Shown one piece after another: positions 1-9,909 of a stretch of DNA of 64,000 bases. The translations under genes and the position numbers were made by a program. The DNA comes from an uncultured Pseudomonadota bacterium (GTDB lineage Bacteria > Pseudomonadota > Alphaproteobacteria > RF32 > CAG-239), in assembly GCA_902788365.1 (NCBI GenBank), contig CADAJN010000004.1, positions 62,001-126,000 of the forward strand. Direction: 5' to 3'. The notes beneath the pieces were generated by a model, which worked only from the letters and a program-made list of their open reading frames with translations, had not been told where the DNA came from and did not search any database. Position 1 is the first letter of the stretch. Each line of letters begins with the position of its first letter.

Positions 1-493
1 AATATCCCTGCACCGCCCCAATCATAATACCTATGAAAGAAGAAACAGCGGTCAATAAAAATGCAAAAATAACCGATAGCCGAATCCCATATAAAATACG
101 CGCCAAAACATCGCGCCCCTCTTCATCGGTACCAAGCAAATGCTGTGCATCGGGAGCCGACGGTGTTGCATGCGTCAACTCATAATCAACCGTATTATAA
201 GAATACGGTATCGGCGGCATAATCAACCACCCGTTAGCTTGAATATTTTGTTTTGTAACCGCATCTTTATAGTCTGCCTGAGTTGGAAAATCACCTCCAA
301 AAAATTCATCCGTATAAGAAACCGCCAATGGAAAATAAAATTTGTTTTTATACTTTACAATCAAAGGTTTATCATTTGAAATAAATTCAGAACATAAAGA
401 TACAAAAAACACGAACATAAATAATAAAAATGCCACATATGCACGTTTATTTTTTTTAAATAAGAAATATTTTTCTTTTATATTTTGCCACAT
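1..493 (-). CDS. yejE: Peptide/microcin-type ABC transporter permease, YejE-like (3' end outside window)
   Basis: Inner-membrane permease subunit of an ABC importer for oligopeptides (YejABEF/OppC family). The visible 164 residues start MWQNIKEKYFLFKKNKRAY, then a first membrane helix (about residues 18-32), a long periplasmic stretch, and the motif HLLGTDEEGRDVLARILYG, which is the signature that begins the permease core in YejE and OppC. The second membrane helix (SVIFAFLLTAVSSFIGIMIG) runs off the window. The ATG at 493 is 21 bases after the stop of the upstream gene and has only a weak ribosome binding site. The long periplasmic insert before the LGTD motif is typical of YejE rather than OppC. 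Partner subunits are not visible here. The family is clear; the substrate is unknown. Confidence 0.85.
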   Translation of the reverse strand, partial: MWQNIKEKYFLFKKNKRAYVAFLLFMFVFFVSLCSEFISNDKPLIVKYKNKFYFPLAVSYTDEFFGGDFPTQADYKDAVTKQNIQANGWLIMPPIPYSYNTVDYELTHATPSAPDAQHLLGTDEEGRDVLARILYGIRLSVIFAFLLTAVSSFIGIMIGAVQGY

Positions 494-514
494 GTATTTA
501 TATCTGTCTTAATC

Positions 515-2575
515 TTACAAATCATCAATGCCAAAGTCATCTTCCGTATTTTTCCGGATATCAGACTCCTTCGGTTGTGACGGGGTTGCTTTTTCCGATG
601 CATTTTCTGACTTAATATTTTGATTTATTTGCATATCTTCTATAGCATCGCTATCTGCATCTGCATCATTTGGCGTATAAATATCGTCATGATTTTCTTT
701 CTTATAAATATCAAACTGATCAGGAGTAAGGCTTCTTTGATTATAATCTTTCCAATCACTATACCACTTTTCAAATTTGGCGATTTGGTTATTATAAATA
801 CCTTTGGTCAAACGGTTTATCTGTGCTTGCACATTGGTAACTAAACTGCTGTGAACACCTAAGTTAGATGGCTGACAAGGTTTATTAAATAAATATTCCA
901 TCAAAATACTTTGAGTCGGGCAAAAACTCCGACTGACCTGATATTTGTTCATTTGCTTATCATGAATGGCCATATTTACCAAACGATTAGACAGGAAATT
1001 ATCTACAAACTTATCCTGCTTATAGTTTTGGAAGTTATTAACGCCGGAAGTTCCTTGAATAACTAAAACCGTATCATTCCATAAATTATCAGCCTTTAAG
1101 CGATCAATAAATTGTTGCATTTTACCAAACAAACATTTGGTTTGTTGCAAATAGGCCTGTTTGCGTTGTTTATCATAATTTGTAGTTATCCATGGCAAAT
1201 TGGCCATATCATACCATTCTTCTTGCGGCTTAAGTTGGCAAAATTCATCATAAATATACATATTTGACGGCATATCTATAAAGACAAAATACGCTTGCTT
1301 ACCGCTATCCTTTTTGATGTCATCATATAAAATATCAAGAGTTTTGGTAGAATTAACCACATATAAGTTATTGTAATTCACACCCACCATTGGCGTTTTA
1401 TCAACATTAGCAAAGGAAGCCAGTGTATTATAAAGAGACGTCATATTATTTAAAATATGCAAACTGGCAAACCATTCCACAAACAGAATCTTTGTTTTAT
1501 CCCATGTTGATAAGGTCATTGAATAAATATTAGTCGGTTGATTTATCTTTTCAATGCACCGGTTAACATTGATTTTATGTTTGGCGTGACACATATCAAA
1601 ATCGCGTGATTTATAGGCAGAGATTTGAAATTTATTTTTATGAAAAACGTTATATAATTGGTTATTCTTCAAATAAATATATTCATCTCTTAAATTATGA
1701 AAGCGCCAATATTCGGAAAGCAACTTGGTATCTAATATATGTTCGGAACTGGCTTTTTGCGACATCGGATTAAAGCTGATAATCATATTATCTAAATATT
1801 CATCTTCCGGTGTATATGCATTGGAATACACCTTAAAATTATTTTTCTGATAAAAGCCGGATATAATATTTTTAGTGCGCACCGCTTCCGATTGTTTCAT
1901 TGTTGAAAGATATGGATAAGACACTAAATTCGGCAACATAAAATGTATGTATAATTTGCGTTTTGAATTATCAACCTGTTGGTTATTAAAAGATTCAACA
2001 AATTCGTGCGGTTCAATGTTACGCATATATGAAATATAAACCTTGCTAAACATAACAATACTGGCCATAAGCAGCAAAAGCTTATAAAAAATTTTATCTT
2101 GAGCAAATATCACAAACACAATTGCACCGACTGTAATGCCGGCAATAACCGACGTTTGAATGGAAGTATCACCGAATTCAATTGTTTGTTGAATTTGAGA
2201 AAATTGCCTGAACACAGCATAAACAAATGCAAAAGCCACCAAACCGGCAAATGTGCATTTCAACCCCAATTGTTTGTGAGTCAGCAGCAAAATTGCCGTT
2301 GCGATGGCCAAAAAGCAAGCAAACCCCATCATCACTTCGGGAATAGGAAAAATGGAACCGTCAAAGACTTTAATATTACCGGAACCGGCAAATAAAATTA
2401 AATCTGTTGCGGGTAACAGTGTGGTAAAAAGGATAATAATTAAAGTGGTCCACCATTTTGACGGCTCTTTAGGCGCTTTTTTTGTGCCTTTACGCGAGAA
2501 GCGGCCGTCATAATCATGATTTAGCGGAGAAAATGTCCCTGAGTTATCTGCTGTATTTAAATCTTCCAAAAACAT
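515..2575 (-). CDS. Degenerate sulfatase/alkaline-phosphatase-fold membrane protein
   Basis: Protein of 686 residues with about five N-terminal membrane helices (residues about 41-185) and a large extracytoplasmic domain. The layout matches membrane sulfatase-fold proteins. In the soluble part the stretch YFVFIDMPSNMYIYDEFC aligns by eye with the PHxPY-YD-C region of such enzymes, and NLWNDTVLVIQGTSG aligns with the strand that normally ends in the metal-binding DHG. Here the DHG is replaced by TSG and the PH by PS, and no Thr/Ser nucleophile motif like GES/T is visible near residue 210. It therefore looks like a non-catalytic member. The C-terminal 60 residues are acidic and probably disordered. 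It starts 1 base after the gatB stop on the same strand, so it is likely co-transcribed. Fold assignment is inference; a specific role cannot be given. Confidence 0.6.
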   Translation of the reverse strand: MFLEDLNTADNSGTFSPLNHDYDGRFSRKGTKKAPKEPSKWWTTLIIILFTTLLPATDLILFAGSGNIKVFDGSIFPIPEVMMGFACFLAIATAILLLTHKQLGLKCTFAGLVAFAFVYAVFRQFSQIQQTIEFGDTSIQTSVIAGITVGAIVFVIFAQDKIFYKLLLLMASIVMFSKVYISYMRNIEPHEFVESFNNQQVDNSKRKLYIHFMLPNLVSYPYLSTMKQSEAVRTKNIISGFYQKNNFKVYSNAYTPEDEYLDNMIISFNPMSQKASSEHILDTKLLSEYWRFHNLRDEYIYLKNNQLYNVFHKNKFQISAYKSRDFDMCHAKHKINVNRCIEKINQPTNIYSMTLSTWDKTKILFVEWFASLHILNNMTSLYNTLASFANVDKTPMVGVNYNNLYVVNSTKTLDILYDDIKKDSGKQAYFVFIDMPSNMYIYDEFCQLKPQEEWYDMANLPWITTNYDKQRKQAYLQQTKCLFGKMQQFIDRLKADNLWNDTVLVIQGTSGVNNFQNYKQDKFVDNFLSNRLVNMAIHDKQMNKYQVSRSFCPTQSILMEYLFNKPCQPSNLGVHSSLVTNVQAQINRLTKGIYNNQIAKFEKWYSDWKDYNQRSLTPDQFDIYKKENHDDIYTPNDADADSDAIEDMQINQNIKSENASEKATPSQPKESDIRKNTEDDFGIDDL

Positions 2576-2576
2576 A

Positions 2577-4037
2577 TTACTGATCCAATTTTGCTTTAAC
2601 TAATTGATTGACAATTGCCGGATTTGCTTTACCTTGCGAAAGCTTTAAAGTTTGTCCGACGAACCATCCCATCAAGTTTGTTTTACCATTTTTATAAGCC
2701 GTTACATTATCCGGATTAGAAGCGATAACATTATCAATAATTGCTTCAATTGCTGCCGTATCGGTCACCTGTTTCAGTCCTTTTTCCTCAACGATTTTTT
2801 CCGGATTTTCACCGGTTTCACTCATAATTTCAAAAACATCTTTAGCAATTTTACCGGAAATAACTCCTTTTTGAATAAGTTCAACCAGCGCCCCGAGATC
2901 TTCTGCACAAATCGGGCTGTGTGCAATATCTAAACGCTTTTTATTAAGCATAGCAAAAAAATCGCCCATCAACCAGTTAGCTACTTTTTTGGCATCGTGC
3001 CCATGAGCCGCTTTTTCAAAGAAATCGGCGATTTCTTTGTTTTCACAAATCACCATGGCATCATAAGGTGTTAAGCCCAGCTCATTGATAAAACGTGCTT
3101 TTTTAGCATCCGGCAATTCCACCATTTCCAAGCGCACTTTTTCAATATCTTCATCACTAAGCACCAGTGGCGGTAAATCCGGTTCCGGAAAATAGCGATA
3201 ATCATGGGCAAATTCTTTTTTGCGCATCACTTTAGATTGCCCCGAAACCGGATCAAATTGACGTGTTTCCTGCTCTATTTTGCCACCGTTTTCATAAACT
3301 TCAATTTGTCTTTTGGCTTCATTTTCAATTGCCTGCATCACAAATTTAACACTGTTAACGTTTTTCATTTCGCAACGTGGTCGTAGTTCGTCAGCACCCA
3401 ACGGTCGCACCGAAATATTGGCATCGCAACGCATTGAGCCTTCGTCCATATTACCGTCACATGTGCCTAAATAGCGCAAAATAGAACGAAGTTTACGCAA
3501 AAATGCACCGGCCTCCTCCGGTGAGCGAAAATCCGGCTTTGTTACGATTTCCATTAAGCCGACACCGGCTCTGTTCAAATCAATATAACTTTTGGTCGGG
3601 CTTAAATCGTGAATTGATTTACCGGCATCTTGTTCTATATGCATACGTTCAATACCAATATTTTTTGTTGTGCCGTCGCTCAAATCTATTGTAATTTGTC
3701 CCTCGCCCACTATCGGATAACGAAACTGAGTAATTTGATAATCGGTCGGCATATCGGCATAAAAATAGTTTTTGCGTGAAAATTCCGAATATTTGTTTAT
3801 TTGAGCATTTAGTCCCAAACCGGTTTTAATTGCCTGATGCACACACTCTTTGTTTAAAACCGGCAACATTCCAGGCATACCGGCATCTACAAATGATACA
3901 TTAACATTCGGATCATCGCCGAATTCGGTGGAAGCTCCGCTGAAAATCTTTGACTTTGAGATAATTTGGCAGTGAATTTCAAGCCCCACCACAACTTCCC
4001 ATTCGTTTTGAGCTGTTTTAATGATATACTCTGCCAT
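2577..4037 (-). CDS. gatB: Asp-tRNA(Asn)/Glu-tRNA(Gln) amidotransferase subunit B
   Basis: Subunit B of the GatCAB complex, which converts misacylated Glu-tRNA(Gln) or Asp-tRNA(Asn) to the correct Gln or Asn form in the cytoplasm. GatB binds and phosphorylates the misacylated end, using ammonia tunnelled from GatA. The N-terminus has the family signature WEVVVGLEIHCQI and later GEGQITIDL and the DYRYFPEPDLPP motif; the C-terminal YqeY-type helical domain ends at NQLVKAKLDQ. The start at 4037 is preferred over an in-frame codon 24 bases upstream, because a GAAAGGA ribosome binding site sits at the right distance and it avoids overlap with gatA. Length (486 aa) is normal. Presence of GatCAB suggests the genome lacks glutaminyl-tRNA and/or asparaginyl-tRNA synthetase. 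Confidence 0.97.
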   Translation of the reverse strand: MAEYIIKTAQNEWEVVVGLEIHCQIISKSKIFSGASTEFGDDPNVNVSFVDAGMPGMLPVLNKECVHQAIKTGLGLNAQINKYSEFSRKNYFYADMPTDYQITQFRYPIVGEGQITIDLSDGTTKNIGIERMHIEQDAGKSIHDLSPTKSYIDLNRAGVGLMEIVTKPDFRSPEEAGAFLRKLRSILRYLGTCDGNMDEGSMRCDANISVRPLGADELRPRCEMKNVNSVKFVMQAIENEAKRQIEVYENGGKIEQETRQFDPVSGQSKVMRKKEFAHDYRYFPEPDLPPLVLSDEDIEKVRLEMVELPDAKKARFINELGLTPYDAMVICENKEIADFFEKAAHGHDAKKVANWLMGDFFAMLNKKRLDIAHSPICAEDLGALVELIQKGVISGKIAKDVFEIMSETGENPEKIVEEKGLKQVTDTAAIEAIIDNVIASNPDNVTAYKNGKTNLMGWFVGQTLKLSQGKANPAIVNQLVKAKLDQ

Positions 4038-4038
4038 T

Positions 4039-5499
4039 TTAAATCCTTTCAAATCCGGCATCGGCTTCTAATTTGGCCGCTGTCTTAAAAATTGTGCCTT
4101 CGTCAAACGGTTTACCTATTATCTGCATACCCAGCGGCAAACCGTTTTGCGCCAAGCCGATCGGCAAGCTCATTGCCGGCAAACCGGCCAAATTGACCGA
4201 AACCGTAAACACATCATTCAAATACATATTTATCGGATTTTTAAGCATACTTTCATCGCCAATCGGAAAAGCCGTAATCGGTGAAGTCGGTGTTAAAATA
4301 ACATCACATTGCTTAAACGCTTCCATAAAGTCATTATAAATCAAGCGACGCATTTTTTGTGCCTTTAAATAATAAGCGTCATAATACCCGGCGGACAACA
4401 CATAAGTGCCAATCATAATACGACGCTGGACTTCACGGCCAAACCCCTGTGTGCGCGTATTGATATACAATTCATCCAAATGTTGTGCCGGATTGTCGGC
4501 ACGGAAACCATAACGAATACCGTCATAACGTGCCAAGTTTGATGATGCTTCTGCCGGTGCCAATACATAATATGTGGCCAATGCATATTTTGTATGCGGC
4601 AGGGATATTTCTTTAATTATGGCACCTCTGGCCTTTAACATTTCTGCTGCCTTATCCCAATATGTGGCCACTTCACCATTTAAACCTTCCGGCCGATATT
4701 CTTTCGGTAAGCCGATAACAAGGCCTTTTATGTCTTGGTTTAAAAAGTTTTCATAATCCGGCACCGGTAAATCAACCGAAGTAGAATCTTTAGCATCAAA
4801 TCCGGCCATACTTTTCAGCAAAATTGCGCAGTCGCGCACATCTTGTGCAATCGGTCCGGCCTGATCCAACGATGAAGCGAATGCCACAATTCCCCAGCGC
4901 GAACAACGTCCGTATGTCGGCTTAATACCGGTTACACCGCAAAATGCTGCCGGTTCACGAATAGAGCCGCCGGTGTCTGTTCCGGTGGCACCGGCACATA
5001 AATGTGCCGCCACTGCGGCAGCAGAACCGCCGGAAGACCCACCCGGCACTAAGTTTTTATCTTTGCTATAAGGGTTAATTACCGGTCCGAAATAGCTGGT
5101 TTCATTACTGCCACCCATGGCAAATTCATCTAAGTTCAATTTGCCCAAAAATACAGCACCGTCATCAAGTAAATTCTGTGTAACGGTTGATTCGTAAGGC
5201 GGCACAAAATTATCTAAGATATGCGATGCGGCTGTTGTGCGAATATCTTTGGTGCAAAACAGGTCTTTAATACCGAGAGGCACACCTTCCAACATGCGAT
5301 TTGATCCATCTGCATAATGCTCATCGGCAATTTTTGCTTGCGCCAATGCTTTTTCGCCACATTCAGTAATATATGCATTATAGCGTTTACCGTTAATCAT
5401 ATTTTGCAAATAGGCTTTTGTCAGTTCCACTGCCGAAAATTCTTTATTTCGTAAAGATTGCAACGTTTCAGAAATAGTCAATTTTGTTATATCTGTCAT
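4039..5499 (-). CDS. gatA: Asp-tRNA(Asn)/Glu-tRNA(Gln) amidotransferase subunit A
   Basis: Amidase-signature subunit that hydrolyses glutamine to supply ammonia to GatB. The Ser-cisSer-Lys triad is intact: Lys78 in GIKDLF, Ser155 in [11 protein letters not shown] and Ser179 in [13 protein letters not shown]. Length 486 aa is normal. The start at 5499 ([11 protein letters not shown]) has a GGAG ribosome binding site 6-7 bases upstream, lying inside the end of gatC; the longer open frame that begins at 5556 would overlap gatC and adds 19 residues with no family match. Gene order gatC-gatA-gatB on the minus strand with gaps of 4 and 1 bases indicates one operon and translational coupling. Confidence 0.97.
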   Translation of the reverse strand: MTDITKLTISETLQSLRNKEFSAVELTKAYLQNMINGKRYNAYITECGEKALAQAKIADEHYADGSNRMLEGVPLGIKDLFCTKDIRTTAASHILDNFVPPYESTVTQNLLDDGAVFLGKLNLDEFAMGGSNETSYFGPVINPYSKDKNLVPGGSSGGSAAAVAAHLCAGATGTDTGGSIREPAAFCGVTGIKPTYGRCSRWGIVAFASSLDQAGPIAQDVRDCAILLKSMAGFDAKDSTSVDLPVPDYENFLNQDIKGLVIGLPKEYRPEGLNGEVATYWDKAAEMLKARGAIIKEISLPHTKYALATYYVLAPAEASSNLARYDGIRYGFRADNPAQHLDELYINTRTQGFGREVQRRIMIGTYVLSAGYYDAYYLKAQKMRRLIYNDFMEAFKQCDVILTPTSPITAFPIGDESMLKNPINMYLNDVFTVSVNLAGLPAMSLPIGLAQNGLPLGMQIIGKPFDEGTIFKTAAKLEADAGFERI

Positions 5500-5503
5500 T
5501 TTC

Positions 5504-5791
5504 TTACTCCACAACTTTCGGCACGGCAAAATAATCATACTCTGCGGCAGGCGCATTTTTCAGCACGGCATCTTTACAATTACCGTCCGTCACTTCATCA
5601 ACACGTTGCCGCAATGCTATATCATTAACCGCAATCAGCGGTTCAACTTCATCGGTATTTACTTCATTTAATTCTTCAATCCACGCTAAAATCTTATTAA
5701 ATTCTTCTTTAGTGGCTTCAATTTTATTGTCTTCCACTTTTAGGCGCGAAAGAAATGCCACCTGTTTTACGGTTTGAGTATCAATAGCCAT
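5504..5791 (-). CDS. gatC: Asp-tRNA(Asn)/Glu-tRNA(Gln) amidotransferase subunit C
   Basis: Small (95 aa) subunit that wraps around GatA and stabilises the GatA-GatB interface. The N-terminus ([12 protein letters not shown]) and the middle motif [19 protein letters not shown] are the usual GatC landmarks, as is the C-terminal [12 protein letters not shown] strong GGAGAAGAAGGA region lies just upstream of the ATG. It is the first gene of the gatCAB set and follows sppA by 28 bases on the same strand. Confidence 0.95.
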   Translation of the reverse strand: MAIDTQTVKQVAFLSRLKVEDNKIEATKEEFNKILAWIEELNEVNTDEVEPLIAVNDIALRQRVDEVTDGNCKDAVLKNAPAAEYDYFAVPKVVE

Positions 5792-5819
5792 TTTCCGTTC
5801 CTTCTTCTCCTATTTTGCT

Positions 5820-7595
5820 TCACATTTTTAATTCAAACGGTGATAATATTGTATCATATTGCATACGTTTGAAAAGTTTTAAATAACGGATATCAACACC
5901 GCTCTGTTCAAACAATCGCGGCATTGCTACAATATCATTAAATAACAAATCGCTGATTTTTTCGCTCAAACTTTTCGGTTGCGGATAATTAACAATTTTT
6001 ATCTTTTGATTATCGGCAATTTTTCCTTGTTGTTTGGCTGCTTCCAAAGCCTCATCAAAACCGCCTAAGGCATCAACCAAGCCTAGCTTTACCGCTTCGG
6101 CACCGGTCCACACCCGACCACGGGCAATCTTATCTATATCCTCGGTTAAAGACCTGTTTTCCAACACCTTTTTGGTAAAATCTTTGTAAACTTCATCTAA
6201 TGAAGCATTAAAAATTTTTCTTTCTTCCGGCGACCATGACTGATTCATGCTCATAATATCGGCATTCGGTGCTGTCTGTATATTTGCCCAATTTATGCCT
6301 AATTTGCGCCATAAATCGCCGAGCACAAATTTGCCGCCCAAAACGCCGATAGAACCGGTAATCGTCGTCGGTTCTGCTATAATATAATCTCCGGCCAATG
6401 AAATAAAATAGCCTCCGGAAGCGGCATAACCGGATTGTGAAATAATAACCGGCACTTTAGATTTTTTCTTCAAATTTTGCAAAGCAAAATAAATTTCATC
6501 AGCCGCATTATAATCACCGCCCGGACTGTCTATACGCACAATCACTGCTTTTAAGTTCGGCAAATCGGCAATCTGCGTGATATCCTGCGCCACACTTTTA
6601 CTGCCGATTGATGATTCTCCGTCTATATTGCCGTCAGAACTTTCACCGCGATCAATTATCCCGTTTAGTGTTAAAACGGCAATGGTCGGCAAATGAGCTC
6701 CCTCATTCGGATGAAGTCCCTGCATATAATCCTCAATTTGCACAAACTCTTGCACACCGTCATCTTTTAATTGTTGCTCCAATTGCGGCAAATACATAAT
6801 ATCGTCAATCAGCTTTTGGGCTAATCCCTGTTCAGCACTGAGCGGCGCCTGATTTACCGCCACCTTTATCTGTGCTTCACTCAGATGGCGATTATGCATA
6901 ATATCCGCCTTTAGCTCATTCCATAAGGCATTGGTTAATCTGGTCATCTCTGATTTTGCTTCCGGCGATATATGTCCATCCGTCCAAGTCTGCATTGCTG
7001 TTTTATATTCATAACGCGTATAAAATTCCGGCGTAACCCCGATTTTTTGCAATACCGAGCGCATAAACGGAATCTCAACACCAACACCGGTTAAACCGAT
7101 GGTTGTATGTGGCTGCATATAAATTTTATCAAAAAACGATGCCAGATAATATTCACGATTACCCTGCCCCAACGGTCCGAAACCTTGTGAAAAAACAAAG
7201 GTTTTTTTATTGCCGGCCTTAAAATGCCTGATAGCACGTGCCACATCTTGAATTTGTGCCATTTCCAAACCGGAGGTATCCAATCGGGCCACCAAAGCCA
7301 TAATATGTGGGTCATGCGCCGCCATTTCAATAGCTTGGATGAAACGTTGTAATTTAATTTGCGGTTTTCCCTCTAATTCATCAAGCAGATTTTCTTGCGG
7401 TAATTCTTGAATATTGGCAGAAAAATCAATCACTAAAGCCGAATTTTGCGGCACATAAACACGACCGCTGTTATACCAACCGAGACCCAGCAGCAAAATA
7501 CCGGCGATTAACACCAAACCGCCGACAGTTATGCATAGTTTTCGCCAAAAATTACTTATTTTTCGTAAAAAGTTTTTAGACCACTCTTTTTTCAT
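5820..7595 (-). CDS. sppA: Signal peptide peptidase SppA, 67K type
   Basis: Membrane-anchored serine protease that degrades signal peptides left in the membrane after protein export. One N-terminal membrane helix (about residues 19-40, ITVGGLVLIAGILLLGLGWY) is followed by two SppA/ClpP-type domains, as in the long E. coli form. The catalytic dyad is visible: Lys198 in YEYKTAMQTWT in the first domain and Ser393 in GYAASGGYFIS in the second. The start is set by an AGAGGA ribosome binding site next to two consecutive ATGs (7598 and 7595); 7595 has the better spacing. Length 591 aa is normal for the 67K class. It lies 10 bases after plsC. Confidence 0.93.
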   Translation of the reverse strand: MKKEWSKNFLRKISNFWRKLCITVGGLVLIAGILLLGLGWYNSGRVYVPQNSALVIDFSANIQELPQENLLDELEGKPQIKLQRFIQAIEMAAHDPHIMALVARLDTSGLEMAQIQDVARAIRHFKAGNKKTFVFSQGFGPLGQGNREYYLASFFDKIYMQPHTTIGLTGVGVEIPFMRSVLQKIGVTPEFYTRYEYKTAMQTWTDGHISPEAKSEMTRLTNALWNELKADIMHNRHLSEAQIKVAVNQAPLSAEQGLAQKLIDDIMYLPQLEQQLKDDGVQEFVQIEDYMQGLHPNEGAHLPTIAVLTLNGIIDRGESSDGNIDGESSIGSKSVAQDITQIADLPNLKAVIVRIDSPGGDYNAADEIYFALQNLKKKSKVPVIISQSGYAASGGYFISLAGDYIIAEPTTITGSIGVLGGKFVLGDLWRKLGINWANIQTAPNADIMSMNQSWSPEERKIFNASLDEVYKDFTKKVLENRSLTEDIDKIARGRVWTGAEAVKLGLVDALGGFDEALEAAKQQGKIADNQKIKIVNYPQPKSLSEKISDLLFNDIVAMPRLFEQSGVDIRYLKLFKRMQYDTILSPFELKM

Positions 7596-7605
7596 CATTT
7601 TCCTC

Positions 7606-8373
7606 TTATTTTTTGCCTGATACTGCACATATATGCGCCAAATGCGGATATTTTGCCATTGTTTCTTCATTTAATTCGGCGCATTTGCTTTCAATAGCAT
7701 TTTCTAATTCGCTCATAAATTCTTCTTTGGTTTTACCTTCGGCACTGATAGCCGGCAAAAACTCAAATATCGCAGTTCCCTTATGGCGCAAAAAAGAATT
7801 TTTAGCCCAGAAAAATCCTGTATTTACAGCTACCGGCACAACCGGTAAATGCAGATTTTCAGCCAAAAACAAGACGCCGGATTTATATCCCTTGGTTGTG
7901 CCCGGACGGCAACGCGTTCCTTCCGGAAAAATAACCACCGGACGACCTGTGTCCGTGCATTTTTTAACCGCTGTCAACATATGTTTCATCGCCTTTGCCC
8001 CACCTTTGCGATTGACCGGAATCATACCGTAAAAATATTGTGTCCAGCCAAACAGCGGCACAAACACCAACTCTTTCTTCAAAATATATGTAATTGTCGG
8101 CACAAATTGGGTAAAAGTATATGTTTCCAATGCCGATTCATGTTTGCAGGCATAAATGGCATTTTGCGGTAAAATATTTTCTTTACCGCGCACTTCAAAT
8201 TTAATTCCGGCAAATAAATGCACCCAAAACAGTGCAATTCGCATCATAATCTTATCCCAAAAGAAAATCGTCACTTTTTGCGGCAACAAAGCCAACGGTA
8301 ATTGAATAATACAGCCGATCATCAATGATCCGAAGTAAAATACATTTGTTAACAATGAGCGCACATATATCAT
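7606..8373 (-). CDS. plsC: 1-acyl-sn-glycerol-3-phosphate acyltransferase
   Basis: Makes phosphatidic acid by acylating the sn-2 position of lysophosphatidic acid at the inner membrane. N-terminal hydrophobic helices (residues about 5-30 and 42-56) precede the acyltransferase motifs: HESALE at residues 78-83 and FPEGTRCRPG near residue 150. The first motif is H-x4-E rather than the more common H-x4-D. I have seen that variant in proteobacterial PlsC proteins, so it does not by itself argue against activity. Family length 255 aa is normal. It sits in the ftsE-ftsX-ydcF-plsC block seen in many Alphaproteobacteria. Confidence 0.93.
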   Translation of the reverse strand: MIYVRSLLTNVFYFGSLMIGCIIQLPLALLPQKVTIFFWDKIMMRIALFWVHLFAGIKFEVRGKENILPQNAIYACKHESALETYTFTQFVPTITYILKKELVFVPLFGWTQYFYGMIPVNRKGGAKAMKHMLTAVKKCTDTGRPVVIFPEGTRCRPGTTKGYKSGVLFLAENLHLPVVPVAVNTGFFWAKNSFLRHKGTAIFEFLPAISAEGKTKEEFMSELENAIESKCAELNEETMAKYPHLAHICAVSGKK

Positions 8374-8383
8374 TATAAGTCTC

Positions 8384-8977
8384 CTATTTTTGCACAGCCC
8401 AACGCTTCAACCGATGCGTCAGCCATGTATAAATAAATTTGTTATATTCCCAAAAAATAAATTTCATGCTTCCGGCTGATTGCCACCATTTTGATGCAAC
8501 CTTATCCGAATATACCGGATGAATAATAATTTTAACCGGCAAATGATAGACGGACAATTCTTCCAATCCGCGCGGAATATGATAATTAGACGTAACAAAA
8601 CGCACCGAACGGATATTATTTTTTTCTATCCATGATTGAATCTCAGATGCATTTTCCACCGTATTTGTGGCTTTATAGCCCAAATCAATTTTGCTTCTGT
8701 CATTGGCTTTTTGCCCACATTGTTTTTCAATATCGCGAATAGATGTTTTACGCGACACACCCGAAATTAACATTCGGCCGGCCAAATGATTATTCAGCAA
8801 TTTAATACCTTCGGCAATGCGATTACGTCCACCGGTTAAAACCACAACCGCATCTGTCGGTGTTGTCAAATCCGTTACATAATGATTGATATGCCAGCCA
8901 AACCAAAACAATCCGCCTAGCCACATCATGCCAAGCCAAAACAATATTGCCAAACCGATATAACTGACCGACTTCAT
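8384..8977 (-). CDS. YdcF/ElyC/SanA-family protein (DUF218)
   Basis: Inner-membrane protein of 197 aa with one N-terminal membrane helix (residues about 5-27) and a DUF218 domain. The domain landmarks are TDAVVVLTGGRNRIAEGIKLL, GYKATNTVENA and VRFVTSNYHIPRG, the last holding the conserved SNYH. ElyC and SanA relatives are linked to envelope and lipid-carrier homeostasis, but the reaction is not established. The gene begins only 4 bases after ftsX and precedes plsC by 10 bases, so it is most likely part of the ftsEX transcript. Function beyond an envelope role is inference. Confidence 0.85.
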   Translation of the reverse strand: MKSVSYIGLAILFWLGMMWLGGLFWFGWHINHYVTDLTTPTDAVVVLTGGRNRIAEGIKLLNNHLAGRMLISGVSRKTSIRDIEKQCGQKANDRSKIDLGYKATNTVENASEIQSWIEKNNIRSVRFVTSNYHIPRGLEELSVYHLPVKIIIHPVYSDKVASKWWQSAGSMKFIFWEYNKFIYTWLTHRLKRWAVQK

Positions 8978-8981
8978 AAAC

Positions 8982-9896
8982 CTAAACCATTTTTTCCAAA
9001 GATTTCAAAACCGCAAAATATGATGTCACCATGGAATAAAGCAGCGAAAACAATGGGGTTAGCATAATTAACCCCCAAGCCGATGTTGATAAACCGGCGC
9101 CGTTTAACAAGCCGCTGCCGGTTGAAATTCCGTATTTACCCACTAAAATAATGCACGGCACTGCGGCCATTAAACCAATTACACCGGCAAAAAATCCTAT
9201 TTTAGCATAATTCTTGGCATATAGCTTGGCAATATAATCATCTTTGGCGCCGATAATGTGTAAAATTTCAATTGAATTCATATTGATGTTTAGACTTGTT
9301 CTGGCCGAATAATAAACAGAAAACGCACAAATTGCCACTACCATCAGCAAAATTGCCAATGCCACCGTTTTTAATGAAGTGGCAAATTTTATTAACCGGT
9401 TGAGCCATAAGCGGTGATTGTCAATTGATGCATTTGCTGTCAATAAGCGCAAACCGCGTGTAATTTCATCATAGTTCAATTCGGCATTCGGTTTTAATTT
9501 AACATCCAATAAACGCGGAATCGGTAGTGTGCTTAAATCTACTTTATTACCAATCCACGGGCTCATCAATTTTTCTACCACCTGATCATCTAATACTTGC
9601 ACACTTTCTACACCGGAAATGCGTTCCATAAACTGTAGCACTTTATTCAGCTGTTCTTTTGTTTTCACATCATCAATATGCTTATTATCATTTTCAATCG
9701 GTGTCACTTGCACGGTAATAGAACCGGCAATATCTTTCTCCCAGTTATTGGCCATGGCATTGATAGCCATAAAAATCGCCAGCATAATCACAAACAAATA
9801 CATATAAATTGCTGTTAAAACCGAAACAAATGTTGAGGTATTATCTTCTTGTGTCGGTATTTCAAATTTATTTTTCAGTAATAAATCGCGCCTCAT
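8982..9896 (-). CDS. ftsX: Cell division protein FtsX
   Basis: Membrane partner of the FtsE ATPase; the pair transmits divisome signals to periplasmic amidases that split septal peptidoglycan. Four membrane helices are visible: about residues 25-47, then 178-198, 229-252 and 270-292, separated first by a large periplasmic domain of about 130 residues. The FtsX-like segment ARTSLNINMNSIEILHIIGA is the conserved cytoplasmic coupling region. Length 304 aa is typical. It lies 13 bases after ftsE on the same strand. Confidence 0.92.
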   Translation of the reverse strand: MRRDLLLKNKFEIPTQEDNTSTFVSVLTAIYMYLFVIMLAIFMAINAMANNWEKDIAGSITVQVTPIENDNKHIDDVKTKEQLNKVLQFMERISGVESVQVLDDQVVEKLMSPWIGNKVDLSTLPIPRLLDVKLKPNAELNYDEITRGLRLLTANASIDNHRLWLNRLIKFATSLKTVALAILLMVVAICAFSVYYSARTSLNINMNSIEILHIIGAKDDYIAKLYAKNYAKIGFFAGVIGLMAAVPCIILVGKYGISTGSGLLNGAGLSTSAWGLIMLTPLFSLLYSMVTSYFAVLKSLEKMV

Positions 9897-9909
9897 TTGC
9901 TAATCCTTT

